DNA from: Sphingosinicella sp041916975
GTDB lineage: Bacteria; Pseudomonadota; Alphaproteobacteria; Sphingomonadales; Sphingomonadaceae
DNA: 64,000 nt
Reading direction: 5' to 3'
NCBI RefSeq assembly: GCF_041916975.1
Contig: NZ_JAYRYK010000001.1
Coordinates: 868,001 to 932,000, forward strand
The notes under the pieces are model-generated. The model ran no database searches. It worked only from the letters and a program-made list of their open reading frames with translations, and had not been told where the DNA came from. Positions 53,069 to 61,574 of the stretch are shown piece by piece; position 1 is the stretch's first letter, and each line of letters opens with the position of its first letter. A program made the translations under genes and the position numbers.

Positions 53069-55492
53069 ATGCTCCCGGCCCTTCCCAACATCATCACGGA
53101 CTGGTTCAGCACGCGCGGCTGGCGCGTGCGGCGCCATCAGGCGGAGATGGTCGCCGCCGCCGAGGCCGGGCAGCATGCGCTACTCGTGGCAGCCACGGGC
53201 GCGGGCAAGACGCTCGCGGGCTTCCTGCCGACGCTCGCCGATCTCGCTCAGAACCCGTCCGAGGGCCTACACACCCTCTACGTCTCGCCGCTGAAGGCGC
53301 TCGCGGCGGACGTTGAACGCAACCTGCTCACCCCGATCGCGGAGATGGGCCTTCCCATCCGCGTCGAGACGCGCACCGGCGACACCTCATCCGACAAGAA
53401 GGCCCGCCAGCGCGCCGCTCCGCCGCACATCTTGCTGACGACCCCTGAATCGCTGTCGCTTCTACTCTCCTACCCGGACAATGCGCGCATGTTCGCGGGT
53501 CTCAAGACCATCGTCATCGACGAGGTCCACGCCTTCGCAAGCGGCAAGCGCGGCGACCTTCTGGCGCTCGCGATGGCAAGGCTGCAGGCGATCGTGCCCG
53601 ATATGCGCCGCGTCGCCCTCTCCGCCACCATCGGCGACCCCGAAGACTACCGCCGCTGGCTCGCGCCGGACCATGACCCCGCAAGCGTCGCGCTCGTCGC
53701 GGGCGAACCGGGCGCGAAGGCGCACATCGAAATCCTGACCCCCGAGGGCCGCGTGCCGTGGTCCGGCCACTCCGGGCGCTACGCGGCGGAGCAGGTCTAC
53801 CGAGAGATCGAGCGGCACAAGCTCACGCTCGTCTTCTGCAACACCCGCAGCCTCGCCGAGCTGGTGTTCAACGACCTTTGGGCGGTGAACGAAGCGACGC
53901 TCCCCATCGGTCTCCACCACGGCTCCCTCTCCAAGGAAGCGCGGCAGAAGGTGGAGGGCGCGATGGCGGACGGACGTTTGCGCGCGCTTGTCTGCACCGC
54001 GAGCCTCGACCTCGGCGTCGATTGGGGCGACGTCGATCTCGTCATCCAGATGGGCGCACCCAAGGGCTCATCGCGCCTCATCCAGCGTATCGGCCGCGCC
54101 AACCACCGGCTCGACGAGGCCAGCGAGGCCATCGTCGTGCCCGGCAACCGCTTCGAATACCTCGAAGCCCGCGCCGCGCTCGACGCGATCGACGCGGGCG
54201 AGCTCGATACCGAACCATGGCGCCCCGGCGCGCTCGACGTGCTCGCCCAGCACCTGATGGCGTGCGCCTGCGCCGAGCCCTTCGATGCCGATGCGATGTT
54301 CGGCGAAATCCGCCGCGCCGCGCCCTACGCAGCGCTCACGCGCGAAGCGTTCGACCGCGTGCTGAACTTCGTGGCGGACGGCGGCTATGCCCTGCGCGCC
54401 TACGATCGCTACAAGCGCCTCACCCAAAACCCGGACGGGCGCTGGCGCGTCAGCCACCCCACGCTTGCCAAGCAGCACCGGCTGAACGCCGGCATCATCG
54501 TCGAGGCGCCGATGCTCGATGTGCGTTTCGCGAACGGCCGCAGCCTCGGCCGCGTCGAGGAGTATTTCGCCTCCACGCTCTCCCCCGGCGACACGTTCCG
54601 CTTCGCAGGCCTCGCGCTGGAGGTCGAACGCATCATCGACACCGACCTCATCGTCAGCGCCACCCGCCGCGCGGCGATGATCCCGAGCTACATGGGCGCG
54701 CGCCTGCCGCTCTCCACGCACCTTGCCGACCGGGTGCGCGGTTTCCTCGCCGACCCTGCCGAGTGGCGGCGCTTCCCGGCGGACGTGGCGGAATGGCTGG
54801 AAGTGCAGCAGATCCGCTCCGTCCTGCCGAAGCCCGGCGAGCTGCTGATCGAGACCTTCCCGCACGAAGGCCTCCACCACATGATCGCCTACAGCTTCGA
54901 AGGCTGGAACGCGCACCAGTCGCTCGGAATGCTGCTCACCCGCCGCATGGAAACGCTTGGCCTGCAGCCCACGGGCTTCGTGGCGAACGACTATGCGCTC
55001 GGCGTCTATGGCCTCAAGGAAGTGAAAGACCCCGCCCCGCTCTTCTCGCCGGACATCCTCGAAGACGAGCTTGCCGAGTGGGTGCAGACGTCGCACCTCC
55101 TGAAGCGCGCCTTCCGCGAGGTCGCGGTGATCGGCGGCCTTATCGAGCGCCAGCACCCGGGCAAGCGCAAGTCCGGCCGCCAGGTCACCTTCTCCACCGA
55201 TCTCATCTACGATGTGCTCCGCAAATACGAGCCCGACCACATGCTGCTGCGCGCCGCGTGGGAGGATGCGCGCCTGCGGCTGACCGACGTCGCCCGCCTC
55301 GCGAATCTGCTCGATCGCGCGGCGAGCAGTATCGTTCACAAGCGCCTCGACCGCGTTTCCCCGCTCGCTGTGCCGGTGCTGGTGATGATCGGCCGCGAAA
55401 GCGTTGCGCGGGGCCTTGCCGACGAGGCGCTGCTCATCGAAGCGGAAGCGCTCGCCCAAGAGGCGATGCACGTCGACGAGCGTCGTTGTTGA
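53069..55492 (+). CDS. Ligase-associated DNA damage response DEXH-box helicase (Lhr family)
   Basis: Superfamily 2 helicase of 807 residues, the length of the ligase-associated Lhr subfamily (TIGR04121). Motif I is VAATGAGKTLAGFLP, Ia YVSPLKALAADV, II (DEVH) in IVIDEVHAF, III SATIGDP, IV LVFCNTRSLAE, V CTASLDLGVDWGDVDLVIQMG and VI RLIQRIGRANHR. The C-terminal region includes the winged-helix and beta-barrel segments of Lhr-core. It normally clusters with an ATP-dependent DNA ligase, an exonuclease and PdeM. Here PdeM is 1 kb downstream, but ligase and exonuclease are absent. No Shine-Dalgarno is obvious before ATG 53069. Confidence 0.95.
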   Translation: MLPALPNIITDWFSTRGWRVRRHQAEMVAAAEAGQHALLVAATGAGKTLAGFLPTLADLAQNPSEGLHTLYVSPLKALAADVERNLLTPIAEMGLPIRVETRTGDTSSDKKARQRAAPPHILLTTPESLSLLLSYPDNARMFAGLKTIVIDEVHAFASGKRGDLLALAMARLQAIVPDMRRVALSATIGDPEDYRRWLAPDHDPASVALVAGEPGAKAHIEILTPEGRVPWSGHSGRYAAEQVYREIERHKLTLVFCNTRSLAELVFNDLWAVNEATLPIGLHHGSLSKEARQKVEGAMADGRLRALVCTASLDLGVDWGDVDLVIQMGAPKGSSRLIQRIGRANHRLDEASEAIVVPGNRFEYLEARAALDAIDAGELDTEPWRPGALDVLAQHLMACACAEPFDADAMFGEIRRAAPYAALTREAFDRVLNFVADGGYALRAYDRYKRLTQNPDGRWRVSHPTLAKQHRLNAGIIVEAPMLDVRFANGRSLGRVEEYFASTLSPGDTFRFAGLALEVERIIDTDLIVSATRRAAMIPSYMGARLPLSTHLADRVRGFLADPAEWRRFPADVAEWLEVQQIRSVLPKPGELLIETFPHEGLHHMIAYSFEGWNAHQSLGMLLTRRMETLGLQPTGFVANDYALGVYGLKEVKDPAPLFSPDILEDELAEWVQTSHLLKRAFREVAVIGGLIERQHPGKRKSGRQVTFSTDLIYDVLRKYEPDHMLLRAAWEDARLRLTDVARLANLLDRAASSIVHKRLDRVSPLAVPVLVMIGRESVARGLADEALLIEAEALAQEAMHVDERRC

Positions 55493-55535
55493 ACGCCCCG
55501 ATATGGCGTAGAATCGCCACCGGGGAGATCGCGTT

Positions 55536-56471
55536 ATGAACGCCTGGGCAATCGCTGTTTTGCTGGCCGCCGGAACCACCGAACCGGTCTTGCCGCCGCC
55601 TGCCGCGAACGAAGCCGTCGATTTCGGCGCCGACAAGTCACAGCGCATGACCGTGCCGGTCAGCATCGACGGGCAAGGCCCGTTCAATTTTGTGGTGGAT
55701 ACAGGCGCCGAACGCACCGTGCTTTCCGAAGAGCTGGCAAACACGCTCGGCCTCGGGCGCACAGGCACTGCCGAGGTGCACAGCATCAGCGGCGCCCAGC
55801 GCTTCCAGACGGTGACGGTGCCATCACTCTCGGTGACGAGTACGCCCGTTCGCAATGTGCAGGCGCCGCTCCTCAAGCGCGGCAATCTCGGCGCAGAGGG
55901 GCTGCTCGGCATCGACAGTCTGCAATCGAAAGCGATCCTTATCGATTTCGCGCAGCAGAAGATCATGGTGACGCCCGCCTCGAAGGCGCCCGAGCTCAAC
56001 GCCGACGAGGGCGATACCATCGTGATCCGCGCGCGTAGCCGCCTCGGCCGCCTAATCCTGGCCGACGCGGCCGTCGGAGAGCGCAAGATCGCGGTGGTGA
56101 TCGATACGGGCGCCGAGCACAGCGTCGGCAACCTCGCCATGCGCAAAGCGGCGGTGAAGCGCGGCAAGGCGATGCTGCTGATCCCGACGACACTGCAAGA
56201 CGTGGCGGGCGGCTCCGTTCCCGCAGAGATCGCCGTCGTGAACGACATGCGCCTTGGCAGCGTGACACTCACCGGTATGCCGATCGCCTTCGCCGACCTC
56301 CCCGTTTTCCGGCAACTCGGCCTCGACAAGCGCCCGGCGATGCTGCTCGGCATGAATACGCTCCGCGCTTTCAATCAGGTGGCGGTGGACTTCGCGACGA
56401 AAAAGGTGCGCTTCGTGGTGCCCGGCGACAGCAGCCGCGAGGACGCTACGCAGCTTGCCAGCGCCAGATAG
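55536..56471 (+). CDS. Exported double-domain retropepsin-like aspartic protease
   Basis: Protein of 311 residues containing two consecutive retropepsin-like domains. The first active-site motif is FVVDTGAERT (D55) and the second VVIDTGAEHS (D190), each followed by a later hydrophobic-hydrophobic-Gly turn (GLLGIDSL and LLGMNTLR). Retropepsins need two DTG loops to make one active site, so this single chain may fold as an internal pseudo-dimer. The N-terminus has a short hydrophobic signal-like segment (AWAIAVLLAAG). GGGGAGA precedes the ATG at good spacing. It sits between the repair helicase and pdeM on the same strand, 43 bp after the first and 42 bp before the second. Confidence 0.87.
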   Translation: MNAWAIAVLLAAGTTEPVLPPPAANEAVDFGADKSQRMTVPVSIDGQGPFNFVVDTGAERTVLSEELANTLGLGRTGTAEVHSISGAQRFQTVTVPSLSVTSTPVRNVQAPLLKRGNLGAEGLLGIDSLQSKAILIDFAQQKIMVTPASKAPELNADEGDTIVIRARSRLGRLILADAAVGERKIAVVIDTGAEHSVGNLAMRKAAVKRGKAMLLIPTTLQDVAGGSVPAEIAVVNDMRLGSVTLTGMPIAFADLPVFRQLGLDKRPAMLLGMNTLRAFNQVAVDFATKKVRFVVPGDSSREDATQLASAR

Positions 56472-56513
56472 CGCCCCTTGATCCCGCCCGCGCGTCGGGG
56501 CATAGCCGGAGCC

Positions 56514-57170
56514 ATGGTTCCCCTTTCGTTCGCAGGCCACGAGATGGTGCCGCTCGCCGCAGGCGCGCTTTGGTGGCCCGCACGCCGCGCGCTTCTCGTT
56601 GCCGACCTGCATTTCGAAAAGGCGAGCTGGTTCGCACGTTTCGGCCAGATGCTGCCGCCTTACGACAGCCTGCAGACGCTCTCCGACCTCGACGCGCTGA
56701 TCACTGCCACCGGCGCACAGACGCTCTGGTGCCTCGGCGACAGTTTCCACGACGCAGACGGACCCGGACGGCTCGGCGCCAAGGCACTCGAACTGCTCAC
56801 CACGCTTCAAAGCCGTGTCGACTGGGTCTGGATCACCGGCAACCACGACCTCAAAGCCGATGGCCTCGGGCATGTCCGGCCGGAGATCGAGGTGGACGGC
56901 ATCGTGCTGCGCCACGAAGCTGAGCCGGATTCGGCACGCCCCGAGATCAGCGGGCACTTCCACCCGAAAATCCGCGTTCAGGGGCGCGGCCGCATGGTGA
57001 GCCGCCGCTGTTTCGTGATGTCGGCACGGAAGCTGATCCTGCCCGCATTCGGCGCACTCACCGGCGGGCTTGCCGCCGACCACCCCGCGATCCTGAACGC
57101 CGCCGGACGTCCCGCGACCGCGCTTGTGCCCACGAAAGACCGCCTGCTGCGTTTCCCGCTCGCCGCCTGA
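56514..57170 (+). CDS. pdeM: Ligase-associated DNA damage response endonuclease PdeM
   Basis: Calcineurin-like metallophosphoesterase of 218 residues (TIGR04123 type). Metal motifs are complete: VADLHFEKASW (DxH), CLGDSFHD (GDxxxD), TGNHD (GNHD) and SGHFHPK (GHxH). PGQ-like residues around FGQMLPPYDS are characteristic of this subfamily. It acts as the nuclease partner of the ligase-associated helicase at 53069. ATG 56514 has GGAG only two bases upstream; an in-frame TTG at 56478 is the alternative. Its stop is 3 bp from the convergent YnfA stop. Confidence 0.92.
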   Translation: MVPLSFAGHEMVPLAAGALWWPARRALLVADLHFEKASWFARFGQMLPPYDSLQTLSDLDALITATGAQTLWCLGDSFHDADGPGRLGAKALELLTTLQSRVDWVWITGNHDLKADGLGHVRPEIEVDGIVLRHEAEPDSARPEISGHFHPKIRVQGRGRMVSRRCFVMSARKLILPAFGALTGGLAADHPAILNAAGRPATALVPTKDRLLRFPLAA

Positions 57171-57173
57171 TAC

Positions 57174-57506
57174 TCAGGCCGTGCGTGGCCCCCACAGGAT
57201 GACGGCTGCGCCGACGAGGCAAAACCCCACCCCGATCACGTCCCACCGATCCGGCCGCACGCCTTCGGCAACCCAGAGCCAGCCGAGCGCCGAAAGGATG
57301 TAGATGCCGCCGTAGGCCGCATAGGCCCGGCCCGCCTGATCGGTTTCAGCGAGCGTCAGCAGCCACGCGAACAGGCAGAGCAACAGCACGCCCGGCACCA
57401 GCCAGAGCGGCGACTTGCCGAGACGCAGCCACGCCCAGAAAGCGAAGCATCCGGCGATTTCGGCAATGGCGGCGCCGACATAGGCAGCGATGGTAAAGCC
57501 CGGCAT
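57174..57506 (-). CDS. YnfA family inner-membrane protein (UPF0060)
   Basis: Small membrane protein of 110 residues with four hydrophobic helices, the standard YnfA/UPF0060 length. Conserved features are AAIAEIAGCFAFWAWLR in helix 1, WLLTLAE at the end of helix 2, GRAYAAYGGIYILSALGWLWVAEG in helix 3 and DRWDVIGVGFCLVGAAVILWGPR in helix 4. The fold is similar to small multidrug resistance transporters, and some YnfA proteins export toxic cations. It starts 3 bp after the DNA glycosylase stop and is probably co-transcribed with it. Confidence 0.93.
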   Translation of the reverse strand: MPGFTIAAYVGAAIAEIAGCFAFWAWLRLGKSPLWLVPGVLLLCLFAWLLTLAETDQAGRAYAAYGGIYILSALGWLWVAEGVRPDRWDVIGVGFCLVGAAVILWGPRTA

Positions 57507-57509
57507 CCG

Positions 57510-58127
57510 CTAAAGAACGTCGGTCTTGTAGTGGTGCCACATGAAAACCGCCGCCGCGCCCCGGTGCGGGCGCCACAGTTCGGCGATTTCCCGCGTCGCA
57601 CGCTCGCTCGGCCGTTCGGCAAGACCCTTGATACGCCCCACCTCGATCTGCACGGCGAGATCGCCCGCGGGCCAGATGTCGGGGCGTCCCTCGGCAAACA
57701 GCAGATAGATTTCCGCCGACCAGCGTCCGATGCCCTTTACGGCGCTCAGCAATGCGATGGCCGCTTCGTCATCGGCGGGTAGGTTCGCAAAGTCGATCTC
57801 ACCGGAAGCGGAAAGACCGGCAAGGCTTTGTGCGTAGCCGATTTTCTGCCGCGAGAGGCCCGCCCCGCGCAGCTCTTCGAAAGACCGTGCAAGCAGCGCG
57901 CGGGGGTCCGCGATGTCGCCGATCGCGGCCGCGAGCTTGTTCCAGATGCTGTTCGCCGCGCCGACGCTCACCTGCTGGCCCACGATGGTCCTCAGCAGCG
58001 TTTCATAGCCCCGTGCGCGGATGCGCGGTTCCGGATACCCAGCCCGCCCGAGCGCCGCTGCAACATGTTCATCGCGCGCCGCAATGGCATCGATGCCCTC
58101 CCGCAGGGCTTCCGCACTCAGACCCAT
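57510..58127 (-). CDS. DNA-3-methyladenine glycosylase II-like (AlkA family)
   Basis: HhH-GPD superfamily base-excision glycosylase of 205 residues, which removes alkylated bases from DNA. The hairpin and catalytic region read LLSAVKGIGRWSAEIYLLFAEGRPDIWPAGDLAVQ, with the catalytic Asp in PAGD. LLRTIVGQQVSVGAANSIWNKL is the conserved N-terminal helix pair. It lacks the extra N-terminal domain of E. coli AlkA, as in short alphaproteobacterial forms. The open frame extends upstream to 58631 across the ferredoxin gene, but the ATG at 58127 matches the family start. It adds to the repair genes at 53069 and 56514. Confidence 0.92.
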   Translation of the reverse strand: MGLSAEALREGIDAIAARDEHVAAALGRAGYPEPRIRARGYETLLRTIVGQQVSVGAANSIWNKLAAAIGDIADPRALLARSFEELRGAGLSRQKIGYAQSLAGLSASGEIDFANLPADDEAAIALLSAVKGIGRWSAEIYLLFAEGRPDIWPAGDLAVQIEVGRIKGLAERPSERATREIAELWRPHRGAAAVFMWHHYKTDVL

Positions 58128-58209
58128 CCGTCGCTCATGCCTTTTGACAACGCCCGTCTTGCCGCTATTAGGCTCCCCGAATCCAAAGGTCGAGGGAACG
58201 GGGAACGAG

Positions 58210-58527
58210 ATGCCGAAACTGATTGTCGTATCGCGCGACGGCTCGGAAAAGACGGTGGAAGCTGAAAACGGCCTGTCCGTGATGGAAGCCATTCGCGACA
58301 ACGGCTTCGATGAGCTTCTGGCGCTGTGCGGCGGCTGCTGCTCGTGCGCGACCTGCCACGTGTTCGTTGACGACGCATGGACGGACACGGTGGGCGGCCC
58401 CGGCGAGGACGAGAACGACCTTCTCGATTCGTCCGACCACAAACAGGCAAGCTCGCGACTTTCCTGCCAGATCGAGATGAGCGACGCGCTCGACGGCCTC
58501 AAGGTCATCATTGCACCCGAGGATTGA
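58210..58527 (+). CDS. [2Fe-2S] ferredoxin, adrenodoxin/putidaredoxin type
   Basis: Electron carrier of 105 residues. The cluster ligands follow the vertebrate-type pattern: C40, C46 and C49 in ALCGGCCSCATCHVFV (two extra Cys at 43 and 44), and the last Cys in SSRLSCQIEM. Such ferredoxins serve cytochrome P450s, Rieske oxygenases or Fe-S assembly. It could supply the Rieske oxygenase at 2289, but the 56-kb distance makes that speculative. ATG 58210 has GGGGAACGAG upstream. It is followed after 60 bp by the LytS-type kinase. Confidence 0.93.
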   Translation: MPKLIVVSRDGSEKTVEAENGLSVMEAIRDNGFDELLALCGGCCSCATCHVFVDDAWTDTVGGPGEDENDLLDSSDHKQASSRLSCQIEMSDALDGLKVIIAPED

Positions 58528-58587
58528 GGTTTTGGGGCCTGAGTTCCACGCTCGCGTTTTGCGGGCGATTGTTGCAGTCTTCGCGCG

Positions 58588-59688
58588 ATGAAACTCGGTC
58601 CACTCCCCAAACAGGGCTTTTTCGCCGACAAGAACCACGCCTTCTGGATGCTCCAGATCGGCGGCTGGTCTGCCTATCTGGTGCTGCGCGCGCTCGGCGG
58701 GCTCGCGAACTCGATGGGCATCGCCTACATCCTGCCGACATTGATCGCGACGGCGACGGGCTTTTCCCTCACGCTCCTCATGTCTGCCGCCTACCGGCGG
58801 ATTATCCGGATGCGCGCGGTGTTCGTGTGGAGCCTCACGCTCGTTCTCGTCGCACTTGCCGCCGGCGTGTTTTCGGTGATCGAGGTGTGGGCACACGCGC
58901 GCTTCTACAACTCGACGTTCGAGCCTCAAGGCATTCAGTTCTTCGGCGCGATCCTGCTCGATATCTCCGTCCTCGCAGCGTGGACGGGCCTCTATTTCGG
59001 CATCAACTACTACCTGCTGCTCGATGAACAGTCTGAGCGCGTCCTCATCCTTTCGGGGCAAGCGAGTGCGGCGCAGCTCGCCATGCTGCGCTACCAGCTC
59101 AACCCGCACTTCCTGTTCAACACGCTGAACAGTATCTCGACGCTGGTGCTGCTGAAGGAAACCGAGCGCGCCAACACCATGCTCTCCCGCCTGTCCTCGT
59201 TCCTGCGCTACAGCCTCGTCAGCGATCCGACCGAAACGGTCAGTCTTGCGCAGGAGATCGAGGCGCTGAAGCTCTATTTCGAGATCGAAAGGATGCGCTT
59301 CGAGGATCGGCTGCGTACGCGCTTCGACATCGAAGAGGCCGCGCTGCAGGGCCGCCTGCCGTCGCTCCTCCTCCAACCGCTTGTCGAAAACGCCATTAAA
59401 TACGCAGTTACGCCGCAGGAAGAGGGTGCGGAAATCGTCGTTGCGGCGCATGTTTCGGGGGACCGGCTGCTCATTTCGATCAGCGACGACGGGCCGGGGC
59501 TCACCGCGGAAAGATCGGCACTCGTCCCGTCCGCCGGGGTCGGATTGAACAATATTCGGGATAGACTGTTTCAGACCTATGGCGACGACCAGCGGTTCGA
59601 AATGATATCGAACGTACCGCAGGGGGTCGTCGCCAACATTGAAATCCCGTTCGAGTCGGCCAATGTTCGGCTCAAGGAGAACGCTTAA
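58588..59688 (+). CDS. LytS-type sensor histidine kinase
   Basis: Inner-membrane sensor kinase of 366 residues. Four hydrophobic helices occupy about residues 10-150. A short coiled linker leads to the His_kinase (PF06580) motif AMLRYQLNPHFLFNTLNSIS with the phospho-His. The HATPase domain has LLLQPLVENAIKYAV (N box) and ISDDGPGL (G box). No periplasmic sensing domain is seen, so the membrane helices probably sense envelope or redox state. Its last base is shared with the first base of the regulator ATG (TAATG), a tightly coupled two-component pair. Confidence 0.93.
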   Translation: MKLGPLPKQGFFADKNHAFWMLQIGGWSAYLVLRALGGLANSMGIAYILPTLIATATGFSLTLLMSAAYRRIIRMRAVFVWSLTLVLVALAAGVFSVIEVWAHARFYNSTFEPQGIQFFGAILLDISVLAAWTGLYFGINYYLLLDEQSERVLILSGQASAAQLAMLRYQLNPHFLFNTLNSISTLVLLKETERANTMLSRLSSFLRYSLVSDPTETVSLAQEIEALKLYFEIERMRFEDRLRTRFDIEEAALQGRLPSLLLQPLVENAIKYAVTPQEEGAEIVVAAHVSGDRLLISISDDGPGLTAERSALVPSAGVGLNNIRDRLFQTYGDDQRFEMISNVPQGVVANIEIPFESANVRLKENA

Positions 59689-60485
59689 TGACGATCCGGA
59701 CCATATTGGTCGATGATGAGCCTTTGGCCATCAAGGGTCTTGAGATGCGGTTGGAAGCCTTCGATGATATCGAGATCATCGAACGCTGCGCCAATGGGCG
59801 CGAAGCCATCCGTGCGATCAAGACGCACAAGCCCGATGTCGTGTTTCTCGACATCCAGATGCCCGGCTTCGACGGTTTTTCCGTCGTGAACGGCCTCGCC
59901 GACATCGAACCGCCGCTCGTGGTGTTCGTCACCGCCTACAACGAGTTCGCACTCAAGGCTTTCGACGCCCATGCGGTCGATTATCTGATGAAGCCCGTGG
60001 ACGAGACGCGCCTTGCAGCGACGATGGAACGCGTGCGTCAGCGGCTTGCCGAAAAGAACGCCGGGGCCGAAAAGGACCGGCTGCGCGAGCTTCTTGAAGA
60101 AGTCGCGCCCAATGCCGCCGCGGACATCAAGCCCGTCCCGGAAGCTCATGCCGCGTCGCGTTTCGAGCGCATGATCAATATCAAGGATCGCGGCCAGATT
60201 TTCCGTGTCGACGTGGAAAGCATCGAGCGGATCGACGCGGCCGGCGACTACATGTGCATTTACACGGGCGACAACACGCTCATCCTGCGCGAAACGATGA
60301 AGGATCTCGAAAAGCGCCTCGATCCGCGCATTTTCAAGCGCGTGCACCGCTCCACGATCGTAAACCTCGATCAGGTGAAGCAGGTGAAGCCGCACACCAA
60401 CGGCGAATGCTTCCTGAAGCTCGGCTCAGGCGCCGAAGTGAAGGTCAGCCGCAGCTACCGGGACGTGGTGGCACGGTTTCTGTAA
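59688..60485 (+). CDS. LytTR-family response regulator
   Basis: Response regulator of 265 residues. The receiver domain has DDE (LVDDEPL) at the start, phospho-Asp in VVFLDIQMPGFDG at about residue 57 and the conserved Lys in DYLMKPVDE. A linker of about 45 residues leads to the LytTR DNA-binding domain (NIKDRGQIFRVDVESIERIDAAGDYM, LEKRLDPRIFKRVHRSTIVNLDQV). It is the partner of the upstream LytS-type kinase. Likely targets are unknown; no tandem LytTR sites were recognised. A strong stem-loop follows 10 bp after the stop. Confidence 0.95.
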   Translation: MTIRTILVDDEPLAIKGLEMRLEAFDDIEIIERCANGREAIRAIKTHKPDVVFLDIQMPGFDGFSVVNGLADIEPPLVVFVTAYNEFALKAFDAHAVDYLMKPVDETRLAATMERVRQRLAEKNAGAEKDRLRELLEEVAPNAAADIKPVPEAHAASRFERMINIKDRGQIFRVDVESIERIDAAGDYMCIYTGDNTLILRETMKDLEKRLDPRIFKRVHRSTIVNLDQVKQVKPHTNGECFLKLGSGAEVKVSRSYRDVVARFL

Positions 60486-60494
60486 CAAACGGCG

Positions 60495-60526
60495 GCTCGG
60501 GATGACGGAGGTTCGTCATCCCGGGC
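60495..60526 (+). terminator. Stem-loop after the LytTR gene
   Basis: CGGGATGACG (60498-60507) and CGTCATCCCG (60514-60523) form a perfect 10-bp stem with a 6-base loop, extendable to 13 bp with one G-T pair. It is followed by TTCCC, not a T-run. Likely transcript end or RNA-stabilising structure. Confidence 0.6.
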
Positions 60527-60800
60527 CTTCCCAAATAGGGTTTCGCGTGAAAGGCTCTCCGCGAACCGCGAACCATGTTCGCCTCGCTGAGACCGTCCAT
60601 GCGAGAATCGAGAACACTCCCGAAGCACAAAACCGTTCACGCCGCCGATAGCGCGCATATGGCCGCGCGCATGCGCGCCCGCGTACGCGATCGCGCGCGG
60701 GCATGTCTCAACTTCATCAACTTCGGCTGGGATCCGGGCACGAAAAGGCCGGGAATCCGTGCGTTACCGCACACATATCCCTATTCGGCAAGACTGCCGA
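60527..60800. other. Non-coding gap with GC palindromes and alternating purine-pyrimidine tract
   Basis: No convincing gene; the frame at 60575-60832 (+) has low-complexity Arg-rich composition and no ribosome site. Bases 60651-60706 hold GCGCGCATAT, the 14-bp palindrome GCGCGCATGCGCGC (60665-60678) and the 10-bp palindrome CGCGTACGCG (60680-60689). Alternating purine-pyrimidine sequence of this kind can adopt Z-form or extruded structures. Confidence 0.55.
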
Positions 60801-61532
60801 TCAGGCATGGACCGCCGCGCCGATGTAATTGATGCGGCGATCGTCCGACAGTTCGAAGCCGCGCGAGGGACGAAAGCCGATGCCGCGCGTTTCCGTAACC
60901 TTGAGTTCGGCTTTCTCCAGCGCGCTGGTTAGTTCCTCGGGTGTCAGGAACCTGTTCCAGTCGTGCGTGCCACGCGGAATGAAGCGCAACACCCATTCGG
61001 CGCCGACGATGAGCGTGCCGTAGGAGAGTGCCGTGCGGTTCGGCGTCGAGAAGACGAGGAGACCGGCTGGCTTCAACAGGCTGGCGATGCCCCGCAGAAA
61101 GACCGGCACGTCCGCGACATGCTCGACCACCTCCATGCAGGTGATGAGATCGAAGCGCCGCCCTTCCTCCGCCAGCGCCTCCACGGAGGACTGGCGATAG
61201 TCGATTTCAAGGCTTGCCCCGGCAGCGTGGGCCTTCGCCACGGCAATGGCCTCCGCCGCCGCATCGATGGCCGTCACGCGCCCGCCGAGCCGGGCAAGCG
61301 GCTCGGCAAGAATGCCGCCGCCGCAACCGATGTCGAGCACATCGAGCCCCGCAAGCCACGCCCGGTCCCGCGAATCGCGCCCGAAGTGCGCCAGCGCCTG
61401 TTCCCGGATGAACGCGAGGCGCACCGGATTCACCTTGTGCAGCGGCCCAGACGATCCCTCCGCATCCCACCATTCATGGGCGATGCTGTCGAAAAGCCGG
61501 GACTGCGCGGGGTCGATCGTGGTCGTGGTCAT
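60801..61532 (-). CDS. ubiG: Bifunctional ubiquinone 3-O-methyltransferase UbiG
   Basis: SAM-dependent methyltransferase of 243 residues carrying out both O-methylation steps of ubiquinone synthesis. The SAM motif is LDVLDIGCGGGILAEPLARLG, with DLITCMEVVEHVADV as the post-I motif and LVFSTPNRT and GTHDWNRFLTPEEL typical of UbiG. The N-terminal FDSIAHEWWDAEGSSGPLHKVNPVRL is the family signature. In many sphingomonads ubiG sits next to lysC; here they are 15 kb apart, which suggests rearrangement. It is monocistronic, 42 bp upstream of the deacylase stop. Confidence 0.95.
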   Translation of the reverse strand: MTTTTIDPAQSRLFDSIAHEWWDAEGSSGPLHKVNPVRLAFIREQALAHFGRDSRDRAWLAGLDVLDIGCGGGILAEPLARLGGRVTAIDAAAEAIAVAKAHAAGASLEIDYRQSSVEALAEEGRRFDLITCMEVVEHVADVPVFLRGIASLLKPAGLLVFSTPNRTALSYGTLIVGAEWVLRFIPRGTHDWNRFLTPEELTSALEKAELKVTETRGIGFRPSRGFELSDDRRINYIGAAVHA

Positions 61533-61574
61533 GAAACCACTCTCGCGCGCCGACGCCCGCGCTGCAAGGTGAGA

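Noticed and set aside
60575..60832. An 85-codon plus-strand ORF in the gap before ubiG
   Set aside because: No Shine-Dalgarno, Arg-rich low-complexity translation, and it overlaps the 3' end of ubiG.
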